From contig NZ_JBHTCO010000005.1 of NCBI RefSeq assembly GCF_042665295.1, forward strand, positions 62,001 to 126,000: 64,000 nt of DNA, read 5' to 3'. The position numbers were made by a program, and so were the translations under genes. Shown piece after piece: positions 1 through 8,759 of this stretch. Origin of the DNA: Scopulibacillus_A cellulosilyticus. Its GTDB lineage: Bacteria > Bacillota > Bacilli > Bacillales > Sporolactobacillaceae. The notes beneath the pieces were generated by a model. That model was not told the DNA's origin, made no database searches, and saw nothing but the letters and a program-made list of their open reading frames with translations. How positions within the stretch are numbered: the first letter of the stretch is position 1; the number at the start of each line of letters is the position of its first letter.

Positions 1-723
1 TTGTTAAAGGATCAAGCCACTTTAACCATTGATACGAGCGGCGCGGGTTTACATAAACGGGGTTACCGCTATTATCATGGACAAGCGCCTTTAAAAGAGA
101 CATTAGCCGCTGCTCTTATAACCTTAACGAATTGGACACCGGATCGGCCGTTTATTGACCCTTTTTGCGGTTCCGGTACACTGCCGATAGAAGCGGCGCT
201 TATTGGACAAAATATTGCCCCGGGTTTTAATAGGGATTTTATTTCTGAAGACTGGACGCTCATTTCTCAGGCTGATTGGGATAAGGCCCGCGAGGAAGTT
301 GAGGATCTTGCGAAATATGATCAGCCGCTTAACATACTAGGTACAGATATTGACCATCAAATGGTTGAATTGTCGGCCGGAAACGCGCTTGAGGCGGGAT
401 TTGGCGATCTTATTAAATTTAAGCAAATGCAAGTGTCTGATTTTACAAGTAAGGAAGAGTATGGATGTATGGTCGGCAACCCTCCTTACGGTGAAAGAAT
501 GGGTGAATATAAAGAAGCTGAAGAGATTGCCCGGCAGTTGGGCCATCTTTATCGTGAAAATCCGACATGGTCGTTTTATTTTATTACATCTTTTGATGAC
601 TTTGAAAAGTCTTTTGGTAAAAAGGCTTCAAAAAAACGAAAACTGTACAACGGGAGAATTCGGACGGATTATTATCAATACTTTGGCAAACGACCGCCTA
701 GAATAACTAAAGAGGATGTTTAA
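1..723 (+). CDS. 23S rRNA guanine-N2 methyltransferase, RlmL/YpsC type, 3' part
   Basis: This is the C-terminal part of a class I SAM-dependent RNA methyltransferase that would modify a guanine of 23S rRNA. The SAM-binding motif DPFCGSGT is at residues 53-60 of the visible part, GTDID at 114-118, and the amino-methyltransferase motif NPPYGER at 160-166. The segment DTSGAGLHKRGYR at the start is typical of the family. Relatives are about 380 residues, so the THUMP domain and the true start lie before base 1; the TTG at base 1 is unlikely to be the start. It could equally be named ypsC after B. subtilis. The family call is firm; the exact target base is inferred from the family. Confidence 0.85.
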   Translation: MLKDQATLTIDTSGAGLHKRGYRYYHGQAPLKETLAAALITLTNWTPDRPFIDPFCGSGTLPIEAALIGQNIAPGFNRDFISEDWTLISQADWDKAREEVEDLAKYDQPLNILGTDIDHQMVELSAGNALEAGFGDLIKFKQMQVSDFTSKEEYGCMVGNPPYGERMGEYKEAEEIARQLGHLYRENPTWSFYFITSFDDFEKSFGKKASKKRKLYNGRIRTDYYQYFGKRPPRITKEDV

Positions 724-892
724 AAAAGTTCGAGATGTTTTTGCTCGATCCTTTACCATAGGATATTCAAAGACGCATCGCTAATTTCTTGTCGAAACTC
801 GTAGCAGTTTGAGGAGCATCGCTTGTTACTTTCTTTTTGAAGGATATTGCTATTATTGTATCGAAATGATAAGCAATTCCAAATAGAAAGTA
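724..892. other. Intergenic stretch with a short repeated GCATCGCT
   Basis: No gene is seen. GCATCGCT occurs twice in the same orientation, near 776 and 826, in a context of similar TTTG/GGATAT words. No clear terminator hairpin with a U run was found after the methyltransferase gene. Confidence 0.3.
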
Positions 893-2419
893 GTGATTAT
901 TTTGGCATCAATCAAGGACATTGAAAAAGGTTATTTTGAGTACGTCAAAAAGATCATGGACTTTGAAGAAGCGATTTCGTTAATGGCTTGGGATTTGCGG
1001 ACAGGTGCTCCAAAAAAGGGCGCGGAGCAGCGTTCTGAAGTGATTGGCACCTTATCCGGTGAAGTTTTTCAAATGTCTACCTCTGAGGAAATGAAATATT
1101 ACATTGACGCATTAACTGATCCCGGCGTGCAAAATGAGCTGAGTGAAAAAACAAGGAAGTCAGTAGCGTATTCTAAAAGGGAATATGACAAAAATGTCAA
1201 AATACCGGAACGGGAATATAAGGAGTACGTGATTCTTCAAGCTAAAACGGAAAGCTTGTGGGAAGAAGCGAAAGAAAAAGCCGACTTCAATATGCTTAAG
1301 CCTTATTTAGAAAAAATCGTTGATTTTAAGAGGCGCTTTATAGAATATTGGGGCTGCGAGAGTCAGCCTTATGATAAGCTGCTTGATTTATATGAGCCAG
1401 GTGTTACGGTAAGTATGATTGATAAAGTGTTTGGCGAATTGCGTGAACAAATTGTCCCTTTAGTTCAAGAAATTGCAGGTTCAAGGGATCGGCCGGAAAC
1501 ATCATTTTTATTTAAGCGATTCTCAAAAGAAAAGCAGCGAGCGTTCAGCTTACATATTTTACGGGAAATGGGCTATGATTTTGATGCCGGCCGACTCGAT
1601 GAGACGGGTCATCCTTTTGCAATTTCTTTGAATCCCGGTGATGTCCGTGTAACGAACCACTATGATGAGAATGATTTTCGAACAGCTGTTTTCGGGACGA
1701 TTCATGAAGGCGGCCATGCGCTTTATGAACAACATATTTCAAAAGAATTGATAGGAACGCCGTTGTGCAGCGGAACATCTATGGGTATCCACGAATCCCA
1801 GTCGTTGTTTTTTGAAAACTTTGTTGGACGTCATCATGCCTTTTGGGAAAAACACTATGACAGTCTAAAACAATATGCGGACGGACAATTTGATCATGTT
1901 TCTTTAGAAGACTTTTATAGAGCAATTAATATTTCCGGTCCGTCATTAATTCGGCTGGAAGCTGATGAACTTACTTATCCTCTTCATATCATCGTTCGCT
2001 ATGAAATTGAGAAAGCTTTATTTAATGATGGCTTAGAGGTTAGTGAATTACCTGAAGTCTGGAATGGAAAATATGAAGAATACCTCGGCTTGAGACCTGC
2101 AAATGACCGGGAAGGTGTGCTGCAGGATATTCACTGGTCAGGCGGTGATTTCGGTTATTTCCCATCTTACGCATTAGGATATTTATATGCGGCTCAGTTT
2201 AAGCATTCAATGCTTAAAGATATACCCCGCTTTAATGAACTTTTAAAAGAAGGAAATATTAAGCCGATTCGTGAATGGCTGACAACAAACATTCATCAGT
2301 TTGGAAGAATGCAGAAACCGATAGAAATTCTTAAAGACGCGACAGGAGAGGAATTAAACGCTAAATATCTTGTCGATTATTTAAGTAAGAAATACCGAAG
2401 CGTTTATGAACTGGCCTAA
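893..2419 (+). CDS. Metallocarboxypeptidase, peptidase family M32
   Basis: A cytoplasmic zinc carboxypeptidase that removes C-terminal residues from peptides (Taq carboxypeptidase family, like B. subtilis YpwA). The zinc motif HEGGH is at residues 271-275 within GTIHEGGHALYEQ, followed by the family segment GIHESQSLFFEN that supplies the third ligand. The earlier conserved blocks GHPFAISLNPGDVR and VTNHYDEND are present. Its 508 residues match the usual family length of about 500. No signal peptide is visible. The GTG at 893 lies very close to the purine-rich AGAAAG; the TTG at 902 (protein starting MASIKDIEKG) has better spacing and may be the real start. Confidence 0.92.
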   Translation: MIILASIKDIEKGYFEYVKKIMDFEEAISLMAWDLRTGAPKKGAEQRSEVIGTLSGEVFQMSTSEEMKYYIDALTDPGVQNELSEKTRKSVAYSKREYDKNVKIPEREYKEYVILQAKTESLWEEAKEKADFNMLKPYLEKIVDFKRRFIEYWGCESQPYDKLLDLYEPGVTVSMIDKVFGELREQIVPLVQEIAGSRDRPETSFLFKRFSKEKQRAFSLHILREMGYDFDAGRLDETGHPFAISLNPGDVRVTNHYDENDFRTAVFGTIHEGGHALYEQHISKELIGTPLCSGTSMGIHESQSLFFENFVGRHHAFWEKHYDSLKQYADGQFDHVSLEDFYRAINISGPSLIRLEADELTYPLHIIVRYEIEKALFNDGLEVSELPEVWNGKYEEYLGLRPANDREGVLQDIHWSGGDFGYFPSYALGYLYAAQFKHSMLKDIPRFNELLKEGNIKPIREWLTTNIHQFGRMQKPIEILKDATGEELNAKYLVDYLSKKYRSVYELA

Positions 2420-2448
2420 ATAAAAATAGTAATTAATGAGGTGTTTAT

Positions 2449-2868
2449 ATGACCATTCAAAATCCAAAACCGGATGAGCTTAACAGTATATTAGCAAAAG
2501 CTAAAAGGATTGCGGTTGTCGGCTTGTCTGATAACCCGGAGCGGACATCGTATCAAGTCGCGAAACACATGTTGGACGCCAGGTATGAAATCATACCTGT
2601 AAATCCAAAAGCTGATCAAGTGTTTGGCATAAAAAGCGTCGGGTCATTAAAAGACATTGAAGGTCATGTTGATATTGTCAATGTCTTCAGAAGAAGCGAG
2701 TTTTTATTAGATGTTGCCAAAGAAGCGGCGGAAATTAAACCTGATGTTTTTTGGGCCCAGTTAGGTTTAGCGAATGAAGATGCTTATGACTATTTGCAAA
2801 AGCATGGAATCACTGTTGTTATGGATCGGTGCATTAAAGTTCAACATGAACAAATGATAAATAGTTAA
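2449..2868 (+). CDS. CoA-binding domain protein (YccU/YneT type)
   Basis: A 139-residue single-domain protein with the Rossmann-like CoA-binding fold (CoA_binding_2). The N-terminal VVGLSDNPERTSYQVAKHM carries the nucleotide loop, and a conserved cysteine sits near the end in MDRCIKVQH. The start has a GAGGTG ribosome binding site. In B. subtilis the homologue yneT lies close to parE-parC, and the same neighbourhood is kept here, although plsY (yneS), which lies between them in that species, is absent. The exact role is unknown; a ligand-binding or redox-buffer function has been proposed for the family. Confidence 0.85.
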   Translation: MTIQNPKPDELNSILAKAKRIAVVGLSDNPERTSYQVAKHMLDARYEIIPVNPKADQVFGIKSVGSLKDIEGHVDIVNVFRRSEFLLDVAKEAAEIKPDVFWAQLGLANEDAYDYLQKHGITVVMDRCIKVQHEQMINS

Positions 2869-2878
2869 TCAATGCTGA

Positions 2879-2911
2879 TGCCCCATCAATCGTTATGATG
2901 GGGCATTTTAG
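2879..2911 (+). terminator. Rho-independent terminator
   Basis: GCCCCATCA and TGATGGGGC form a 9-bp stem with a short loop, followed by ATTTTA. It closes the CoA-binding protein gene. Confidence 0.8.
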
Positions 2912-2917
2912 AGGATG

Positions 2918-3103
2918 TTAAAAATAATCCTGCAAAGATTGAAGGTGAATTTCTTCGTTGTTAAGTCCTTGTCCTCCTTTTTGAGCGCTGCTCTTAAACG
3001 TTGAAATAATTTTGACACTTGTTTCTTTAAAGAGAAATTGTTTTAATACATAAGAAAGGCAAGCCGAAACAGCAATGTATACTTTCTTTTTCTTTAAATT
3101 CAT
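2918..3103 (-). CDS. Possible small hypothetical protein
   Basis: A 61-residue reading frame opposite to its neighbours fills most of the gap before parE. The N-terminus is basic (MNLKKKK) and is followed by a moderately hydrophobic stretch (VYIAVSACLSYVLKQF). There is no convincing ribosome binding site before the ATG and I recognise no family. It may be a chance frame. Confidence 0.2.
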   Translation of the reverse strand: MNLKKKKVYIAVSACLSYVLKQFLFKETSVKIISTFKSSAQKGGQGLNNEEIHLQSLQDYF

Positions 3104-3125
3104 AGTATAAAAAGATTAGTCTTAT

Positions 3126-3155
3126 TTACTATAGAAACATTTGTTCTGGTATAAT
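3126..3155 (+). promoter_or_regulatory. Putative sigma-A promoter of parE-parC
   Basis: A perfect TATAAT at 3150-3155 is preceded by a weak -35-like TTACTA at 3126-3131 with 18 bp spacing. It ends 43 bp before the parE start. Confidence 0.45.
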
Positions 3156-3198
3156 GAAATAATTGATGTTGACTGTTTGTTGAAGGGAGTTTTTTTAT

Positions 3199-5163
3199 TT
3201 GGCAAGACAAACTGCTTATAACGATGAGACGATTCAAGTGCTTGAGGGCCTGGAAGCCGTTAGAAAAAGGCCCGGGATGTATATTGGCAGTACGGATGCC
3301 AAAGGCTTGCACCATTTGGTATACGAAATTGTCGATAATTCGGTTGATGAAGCATTGGCCGGATTCGGCGACGAAATTATTGTGACTTTATATAAAGACA
3401 AAAGTGTCAGCATTGCAGATCACGGCCGCGGAATGCCTACAGGCATGCACCGGACAGGGAAACCGACTCCGGAAGTTATTTTTACTGTGTTGCATGCAGG
3501 CGGTAAATTTGGCCAAGGCGGCGGCTATAAAACGAGCGGCGGACTTCATGGCGTCGGTGCATCGGTTGTTAACGCGCTTTCAGAATGGCTTGAAGTCACA
3601 ATAAAAAGAGACGGTCATACTTTCAAACAAAGGTTTGAAAACGGCGGTCATCCCGTGACAACGCTCGAAAAGACAGGAAAGGCAAAAGGGACAGGAACGA
3701 CTATTCACTTTAAGCCTGATCCAAACGTTTTTAGCACAACAACATTTAATTTTGATATATTAAGTGAACGTTTACGAGAGGCGGCTTTTTTATTAAAAGG
3801 TTTAAAGATAGTCCTGATCGATAAACGTTCCGGGGAAGAAGAGACATACCAATACGATTCCGGTATTAAAGCCTTTATCGATTATTTGAACGAAGAAAAA
3901 GATACGCTTCATTCAGTCGTATCCTTTGAGGGTACAGCCAATGACATTGAAGTTGACGTCGCTTTTCAATTTAATGATGGATACTCTGAGAACATTCTTT
4001 CTTTTGTTAATAATGTTAGAACCAAGGACGGCGGCACTCATGAATCGGGTTTTAAAACCGCTGTTACCCGGGCATTTAACGATTATGCGCGCAAGACCTC
4101 TTTATTAAAGGAAAAGAGTAAAAATCTTGACGGCAGTGACATACGTGAAGGCTTTACAGGAATCGTTTCCGTTCGGGTCCCTGAGCAAATGCTGCAATTC
4201 GAAGGCCAAACAAAAGGAAAATTAGGGACAACAGAGGCGCGTTCCGCGGTTGATTCAGTTGTTTCTGAACAACTTACTTACTTTTTAGAGGAAAACCCTA
4301 AAATTAGTGAAATGCTGATAAAAAAAGCCATTAAAGCAGCGCAAGCTAGAGAAGCTGCCCGGAAAGCTCGTGAAGATGCAAGAAACGGGAAAAAAGGCAA
4401 ACGTAAAGAAACCGTTTTAAGCGGCAAATTAACGCCGGCATCGTCAAAAAATCCGGCGAAAAATGAATTATACCTTGTCGAAGGGGATTCCGCAGGCGGT
4501 TCTGCTAAACAAGGACGTGACCGGAAGTTTCAAGCTGTCCTACCGCTCAGGGGAAAAGTTATCAATACGGAAAAAGCAAAGCTTGCCGATATATTTAAGA
4601 ATGAAGAAATTAACACCATTATCCACGCTATAGGAGCAGGCGTCGGGACGGATTTTAATATAGGTGATACAAATTACGATAAAATAGTAATCATGACCGA
4701 TGCCGATAACGATGGCGCGCATATTCAAGTTTTACTGCTGACTTTTTTCTATCGTTATATGCGCCCGCTTGTTGAGGCCGGCAAAGTATACATTGCCCTG
4801 CCGCCGCTTTACAAGATCAGTAAAGGTACAGGCAAAAAAGAAGTGATTGAATATGCCTGGGATGATCAAGGCTTAAAAGCGGCTATCCAAAAGATCGGCA
4901 GGGGATATATTATTCAGCGCTACAAAGGCCTTGGCGAAATGAATGCTGATCAGCTGTGGGAAACGACGATGAATCCAGAAACAAGAACACTTATCAGGGT
5001 TAAAATTGATGATTTAACACGCGCTGAAAGAAGGGTGTCCACTTTAATGGGCGATAAGGTTGAACCGCGCAGAAAATGGATTGAATCTCATGTGGCATTT
5101 GGGCTGGATGAAGAAACGAATATACTGGAAAACGAAAATATATCCGTAACTGAGGAGGCATAA
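3199..5163 (+). CDS. parE: DNA topoisomerase IV subunit B
   Basis: The ATPase subunit of topoisomerase IV, which with ParC decatenates daughter chromosomes. GHKL ATPase motifs are EIVDNSVDEA (43-52), DHGRGMP (74-80) and GGLHGVGAS (114-122). The TOPRIM domain shows EGDSAGG from residue 428 and the metal site TDADNDGAH around 500. Its 654 residues match B. subtilis ParE (655). The start is TTG, with GAAGGGAG ahead of it. parC follows after 5 bp, as in other Firmicutes. GyrB was considered, but the parC-type partner next door and the sequence favour ParE. Confidence 0.95.
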   Translation: MARQTAYNDETIQVLEGLEAVRKRPGMYIGSTDAKGLHHLVYEIVDNSVDEALAGFGDEIIVTLYKDKSVSIADHGRGMPTGMHRTGKPTPEVIFTVLHAGGKFGQGGGYKTSGGLHGVGASVVNALSEWLEVTIKRDGHTFKQRFENGGHPVTTLEKTGKAKGTGTTIHFKPDPNVFSTTTFNFDILSERLREAAFLLKGLKIVLIDKRSGEEETYQYDSGIKAFIDYLNEEKDTLHSVVSFEGTANDIEVDVAFQFNDGYSENILSFVNNVRTKDGGTHESGFKTAVTRAFNDYARKTSLLKEKSKNLDGSDIREGFTGIVSVRVPEQMLQFEGQTKGKLGTTEARSAVDSVVSEQLTYFLEENPKISEMLIKKAIKAAQAREAARKAREDARNGKKGKRKETVLSGKLTPASSKNPAKNELYLVEGDSAGGSAKQGRDRKFQAVLPLRGKVINTEKAKLADIFKNEEINTIIHAIGAGVGTDFNIGDTNYDKIVIMTDADNDGAHIQVLLLTFFYRYMRPLVEAGKVYIALPPLYKISKGTGKKEVIEYAWDDQGLKAAIQKIGRGYIIQRYKGLGEMNADQLWETTMNPETRTLIRVKIDDLTRAERRVSTLMGDKVEPRRKWIESHVAFGLDEETNILENENISVTEEA

Positions 5164-5168
5164 GATTT

Positions 5169-7592
5169 ATGGCCAATCCAGAAAAGCTATTGGATCTTCC
5201 TCTTGAAGAGGTCATTGGCGACCGCTTTGGGATTTATAGTAAATATATTATACAGGAACGGGCTTTGCCTGATGTCCGTGACGGTTTAAAGCCTGTACAG
5301 CGCCGGATTCTTTTTGCGATGCATCAAGACGGGAATACACATGACAAACCGTTTCGGAAATCGGCCAAAACTGTTGGTAATGTTATCGGTAATTATCATC
5401 CCCATGGCGACTCGTCCGTATATGATGCTATGGTCCGGTTAAGCCAAGATTGGAAGGTTCGTAATGTGCTCGTTGAAATGCATGGAAACAACGGCAGCTT
5501 AGATGGCGATCCCCCCGCTGCTATGCGGTATACAGAAGCCAGATTATCTGCCATCGCTTCTGAACTGATTAGAGATATTGATAAAGAAACCGTTGATTTC
5601 GTTCCGAATTTCGATGATACAACTGAAGAGCCTATCGTGCTGCCATCCCGGTTCCCGAATTTGCTTGTGAACGGTTCAACTGGGATTTCAGCAGGATATG
5701 CGACAGATATTCCACCGCATCATTTAGGAGAAGTTATTGATGGAGCAATTATGGCTATGGAAAATCCCGACTGTACAGTAGAGGATCTGATGACAGTCAT
5801 CAAAGGGCCCGATTTTCCAACCGGCGGAATTGTCCAGGGTATCGACGGTATCAAGAAAGCCTACCGGACAGGAAAAGGAAAAATTGTTGTCAGGGGACGT
5901 TCAACAATAGAACCGTTAAAAGGCGGCCGCGAACAAATTGTCATCACAGAGTTGCCTTATGAGGTCAATAAAGCCAACTTAGTTAAAAAAATGGAAGAAC
6001 TCCGGCTCGATCGGAAAGTTGAAGGAGTCGCCGAAGTCCGTGATGAAACAGACCGGACCGGAACGCGTGTCATTATTGAAATGAAAAAAGACGGCGATGC
6101 GGCGGGTGTTTTGAATTATTTTTATAAAAACACAGATTTGCAGATCACTTATAATTTCAATATGGTAGCAATCATTAATAAAACACCTAAATTAATGGGG
6201 CTTAAGGAAATTTTAGCAGCTTATATTGAACATCAGAAAGAGGTTGTAACCCGCCGTTCAACATATGAACTTAAAAAGGCAAAAGAACGCCAGCATATTG
6301 TTGATGGATTAATCAAGGCTGTTTCTATTCTTGATGAAGTTATCCAGACGATACGCGCCTCTAAAGATAAAAAAGATGCAAAAAATAATCTTTCTGAACA
6401 ATTTGGTTTCACAGACGCTCAAGCTGAAGCGATTGTTAATTTACAGCTGTACCGTTTAACTAATACGGACATAGAAACGTTGCAAAAAGAGGCTGAAGAA
6501 CTGAAAGAAACCATTTCACGTCTTGAGGCGATTTTAGGATCGGAAAAGAAACTTATTCGTGTCATCAAAAATGAATTGAACACAGTGAAAAAGAAATATG
6601 CAACCGAACGAAGAACAACTATTGAAAATGACATTGAAGAAATTAAAATTGATCTTGAAGTCATGGTAGCTTCAGAGGATGTTATGGTGGCACTGACGAA
6701 AGGCGGCTATATTAAGCGTTCCAGTTTGCGTTCTTATACAGCCAGCAACGGTGAAGACACAGCTATGAAGGATTCTGACCGGATATTATTGCAATCGGAA
6801 ATGAATACGACAGATACTTTACTTGTATTTACTAATAAAGGCCACTATCTTTATTTGCCGGTTCATGAAATTCCTGATAAGCGCTGGAAAGAACTTGGCC
6901 AGCATGTCGCCAACTTAGTGCCGATAGATGAAGATGAGGAAGTCATTCAAGCCGTTCCAGTCAATGAGTTTAACGAAGGGCACTATTTAACTTTTATAAC
7001 TAAAAACGGTTTGATTAAACGGACAGAATTGAAGCAATATCAAGCGCAAAGACGCTCAAAGCCGCTTGTCGCCATAAAATTAAAAGGTGATGACGAATGT
7101 ATCGATGTCCATTTAACGAATGGTTCATCAAATATCATTATTGCAACCCGTCTAGGTTACGGCTTATGGTTTGATGAAGAGGAGGCCGGCTTAGTAAGAC
7201 CCCGTGCCTCCGGAGTTAAAGCTGTCAATCTTAAAGACGGGGACATTGTGACTGGAGGTAAAGTATTCCCAGAGGGGCAAAATCAGGACTTATTTATAGC
7301 AACACAGCGCGGTGCGGTCAAAAAAATGGCGATTGGCCAGACTTTGGAGAAAAGCAGCCGCGCGCGCCGCGGAGTAGTTATGCTAAGGGAATTAAAAAAG
7401 TCCCCTCATCGGATAGCAGGAATAGAAGTTGTTAATGACGAAGATATAATGATGTTAAGAACGGAAAACGATATAAGGGTTCCGGTCACTGTCTCCGAGA
7501 TACGTTCAACGGACCGCTATAACAATGGCACTTTTGTCGTTGATCAAGATGAATCAGGAAATGTTATTGAAATTTGGAAGAATTTAAAATAA
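5169..7592 (+). CDS. parC: DNA topoisomerase IV subunit A
   Basis: The DNA-cleaving subunit of topoisomerase IV. The catalytic tyrosine is Tyr121 in PPAAMRYTEARLS. The quinolone-resistance region HPHGDSSVYDAM lies at about 78-88; both serines are present, so no classic resistance substitution is visible, and the acidic residue is Asp where B. subtilis has Glu. The C-terminal third carries beta-pinwheel repeats such as GGYIKRSSL and NGLIKRTEL. Length 807 matches B. subtilis ParC (806). The ATG follows GGAGG by about 11 bases, and the gene is co-transcribed with parE. Confidence 0.96.
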   Translation: MANPEKLLDLPLEEVIGDRFGIYSKYIIQERALPDVRDGLKPVQRRILFAMHQDGNTHDKPFRKSAKTVGNVIGNYHPHGDSSVYDAMVRLSQDWKVRNVLVEMHGNNGSLDGDPPAAMRYTEARLSAIASELIRDIDKETVDFVPNFDDTTEEPIVLPSRFPNLLVNGSTGISAGYATDIPPHHLGEVIDGAIMAMENPDCTVEDLMTVIKGPDFPTGGIVQGIDGIKKAYRTGKGKIVVRGRSTIEPLKGGREQIVITELPYEVNKANLVKKMEELRLDRKVEGVAEVRDETDRTGTRVIIEMKKDGDAAGVLNYFYKNTDLQITYNFNMVAIINKTPKLMGLKEILAAYIEHQKEVVTRRSTYELKKAKERQHIVDGLIKAVSILDEVIQTIRASKDKKDAKNNLSEQFGFTDAQAEAIVNLQLYRLTNTDIETLQKEAEELKETISRLEAILGSEKKLIRVIKNELNTVKKKYATERRTTIENDIEEIKIDLEVMVASEDVMVALTKGGYIKRSSLRSYTASNGEDTAMKDSDRILLQSEMNTTDTLLVFTNKGHYLYLPVHEIPDKRWKELGQHVANLVPIDEDEEVIQAVPVNEFNEGHYLTFITKNGLIKRTELKQYQAQRRSKPLVAIKLKGDDECIDVHLTNGSSNIIIATRLGYGLWFDEEEAGLVRPRASGVKAVNLKDGDIVTGGKVFPEGQNQDLFIATQRGAVKKMAIGQTLEKSSRARRGVVMLRELKKSPHRIAGIEVVNDEDIMMLRTENDIRVPVTVSEIRSTDRYNNGTFVVDQDESGNVIEIWKNLK

Positions 7593-7656
7593 TTATTGAT
7601 AATTTTTTTATTTGGGATTATAATGATAAACGTTGGGGTACAAACTCCTTAAAAAG

Positions 7657-7684
7657 TGTACAAGCACTAAATTTATTGTATAAT
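7657..7684 (+). promoter_or_regulatory. Promoter of the predicted antitoxin RNA
   Basis: TGTACA at 7657-7662 (4 of 6 consensus bases) and a perfect TATAAT at 7679-7684 are separated by 16 bp. No start codon with a ribosome binding site follows before the terminator at 7811-7859, so the product is most likely an RNA. Confidence 0.55.
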
Positions 7685-7690
7685 GAACAT

Positions 7691-7860
7691 AGAAACATGA
7701 TGATTGCATAATAATATTAAAGGAACCGGAGGTGGGGGCAACACCAACGGTTCCATATACAATAGACTCTGCCAAGAGGAGCGGTTCCGCTTAGGATAGC
7801 AATCAACAAATAGACCATCCCTTATGGCCTGTCAAATATAAGGGGGTCTAGCCTTTTTTG
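7691..7860 (+). ncRNA. Predicted antisense RNA antitoxin of a type I system
   Basis: A short transcript of about 170 nt can be drawn from the TATAAT box at 7679 to the U run at 7853-7859. It begins with a strong nested hairpin: GGAACCG (7722-7728) pairs with CGGTTCC (7748-7754), and inside it GGTG pairs with CACC. A second small hairpin, AGCG-GTTC-CGCT, is at 7780-7791. The 3' end is the terminator stem that also covers the last bases of the minus-strand toxin frame. This convergent layout matches type I loci such as txpA/ratA and bsrG/SR4. The RNA boundaries are inferred. Confidence 0.5.
7811..7859. terminator. Shared terminator of antitoxin RNA and toxin gene
   Basis: The left arm at 7811-7825 (TAGACCATCCCTTAT) pairs with the right arm at 7838-7850 (ATAAGGGGGTCTA), followed on the plus strand by TTTTTT at 7853-7858. 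The toxin stop codon lies inside the right arm. In the minus direction the U tract is weak, so the toxin mRNA may run further and pair with more of the antisense RNA. Confidence 0.65.
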
Positions 7861-7931
7861 TTTGACTGCATTAACGTTACAACGAACATACCGAAGCTTA
7901 ACATTAACGTCAACGCTTCAAAAGTAGACAC
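7848..7931 (-). CDS. Small membrane toxin, holin-like type I toxin family
   Basis: A 27-residue peptide starting MSTFEALTLMLSFG, with one hydrophobic membrane segment (LTLMLSFGMFVVTLM) and a basic end, QSNKKG. This pattern of a short polar head with EAL/ESL, one transmembrane helix and a lysine tail is that of the TxpA/BsrG/holin-like toxin peptides of Bacillales and lactobacilli. I chose the GTG at 7931 because GGAG lies 8 bases upstream; the in-frame ATG at 7937 is only 2 bases from it. The gene faces the structured RNA at 7691-7860. It is too short for ordinary gene calling. Confidence 0.62.
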   Translation of the reverse strand: MSTFEALTLMLSFGMFVVTLMQSNKKG

Positions 7932-7986
7932 AGTCATCACTCCTTTATTCTAGAGTGAACCGGTCCTTTTGTGCAGACTAAAGTCT

Positions 7987-8003
7987 ATTGTAAAATTATT
8001 GTA
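7987..8003 (-). promoter_or_regulatory. Candidate -10 boxes of the toxin gene
   Basis: On the minus strand two TACAAT boxes occur, at 7987-7992 and 7998-8003. Neither has a good -35 box. They would give a toxin leader of roughly 50-65 nt. Confidence 0.3.
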
Positions 8004-8082
8004 ACATGTGTTGGAAAATAATTTCATGAAGAAATAGACTCATTTTCACTTGAAATTTAAAAAAAATTTAATATTTTAATAA

Positions 8083-8127
8083 AAGCGAAAAAAAAAGGCT
8101 TTAGTCCTGTTTTTTCCGCTTTTTTAT
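8083..8127. terminator. A/T-rich hairpin upstream of bioY
   Basis: AAAAGCG followed by an A run pairs with a T run followed by CGCTTTT, closed by AGG/CCT, and ends in a T run. It separates the toxin locus from the bioY promoter. Confidence 0.5.
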
Positions 8128-8173
8128 TTGACACCTTCCTTTTGTTAACCTAAAATATAAATAAGTTAACGAA
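8128..8173 (+). promoter_or_regulatory. bioY promoter with BirA operator
   Basis: The promoter is TTGACA (8128-8133), 17 bp, TAAAAT (8151-8156). It is overlapped by the inverted pair TTGTTAACC (8142-8150) and GTTAACGAA (8165-8173), which matches the known Gram-positive BirA operator. Biotin-loaded BirA would block transcription of bioY and the two genes behind it. Confidence 0.85.
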
Positions 8174-8187
8174 AGAGAGGTTTTTTA

Positions 8188-8748
8188 ATGCGCACTTTAT
8201 CATTAGTTCAAACGGCATTATTTGTTGCAATGATTGCTGTCATGGGACTTCTTCCTCCTATTCCAATACCGCTTATAAGTGTGCCTGTAACGCTGCAAAC
8301 TTTAGGCGTTATGTTGGCCGGAAGTTTGCTTGGGACAAAAAAAGGTTTTATAAGTGTATTGGTCTTTGTCCTTATAGTTGCAGCAGGAGGGCCTTTTTTG
8401 TCAGGCGGGAGAGGAGGATTGGAAACTGTTATCGGTCCGTCAGGCGGTTATATTATCTGTTGGCCAATCGCGGCACTTATCATCGGTTATCTCGTAGAGC
8501 GATTTAATAAAAAGTTAAAGATAGGCAAACTCATTGTTTTTAATATCATCGGCGGAATTTTAATTATTTACGCAGGGGGTATTTTGTATTATTCATGGAT
8601 GACGCATACACCTGTCAGGATTGTCGCACTAGGTAATTTAGCATTTTTGCCTGGTGATATGATAAAAGTAATCATTACTTCTGTCCTAACTGTTAAATTA
8701 AAGCCTTATTTAAATCAAAAAGAAAAGAAAGAAAAGTCAGCAGCCTAA
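8188..8748 (+). CDS. bioY: Biotin transporter, substrate-binding subunit BioY
   Basis: The membrane S component of an ECF-type biotin transporter. The 186 residues contain about five to six hydrophobic segments and the family blocks PIPLISVPVTLQTLGVMLAG near the N-terminus and GGRGGLETVIGPSGGYI in the middle. The C-terminus is lysine-rich. No ECF ATPase genes are adjacent; BioY would use a shared module or act alone. It is the first gene of a BirA-controlled operon equivalent to B. subtilis yhfUTS. Confidence 0.93.
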   Translation: MRTLSLVQTALFVAMIAVMGLLPPIPIPLISVPVTLQTLGVMLAGSLLGTKKGFISVLVFVLIVAAGGPFLSGGRGGLETVIGPSGGYIICWPIAALIIGYLVERFNKKLKIGKLIVFNIIGGILIIYAGGILYYSWMTHTPVRIVALGNLAFLPGDMIKVIITSVLTVKLKPYLNQKEKKEKSAA

Positions 8749-8759
8749 GGAGTGACATT

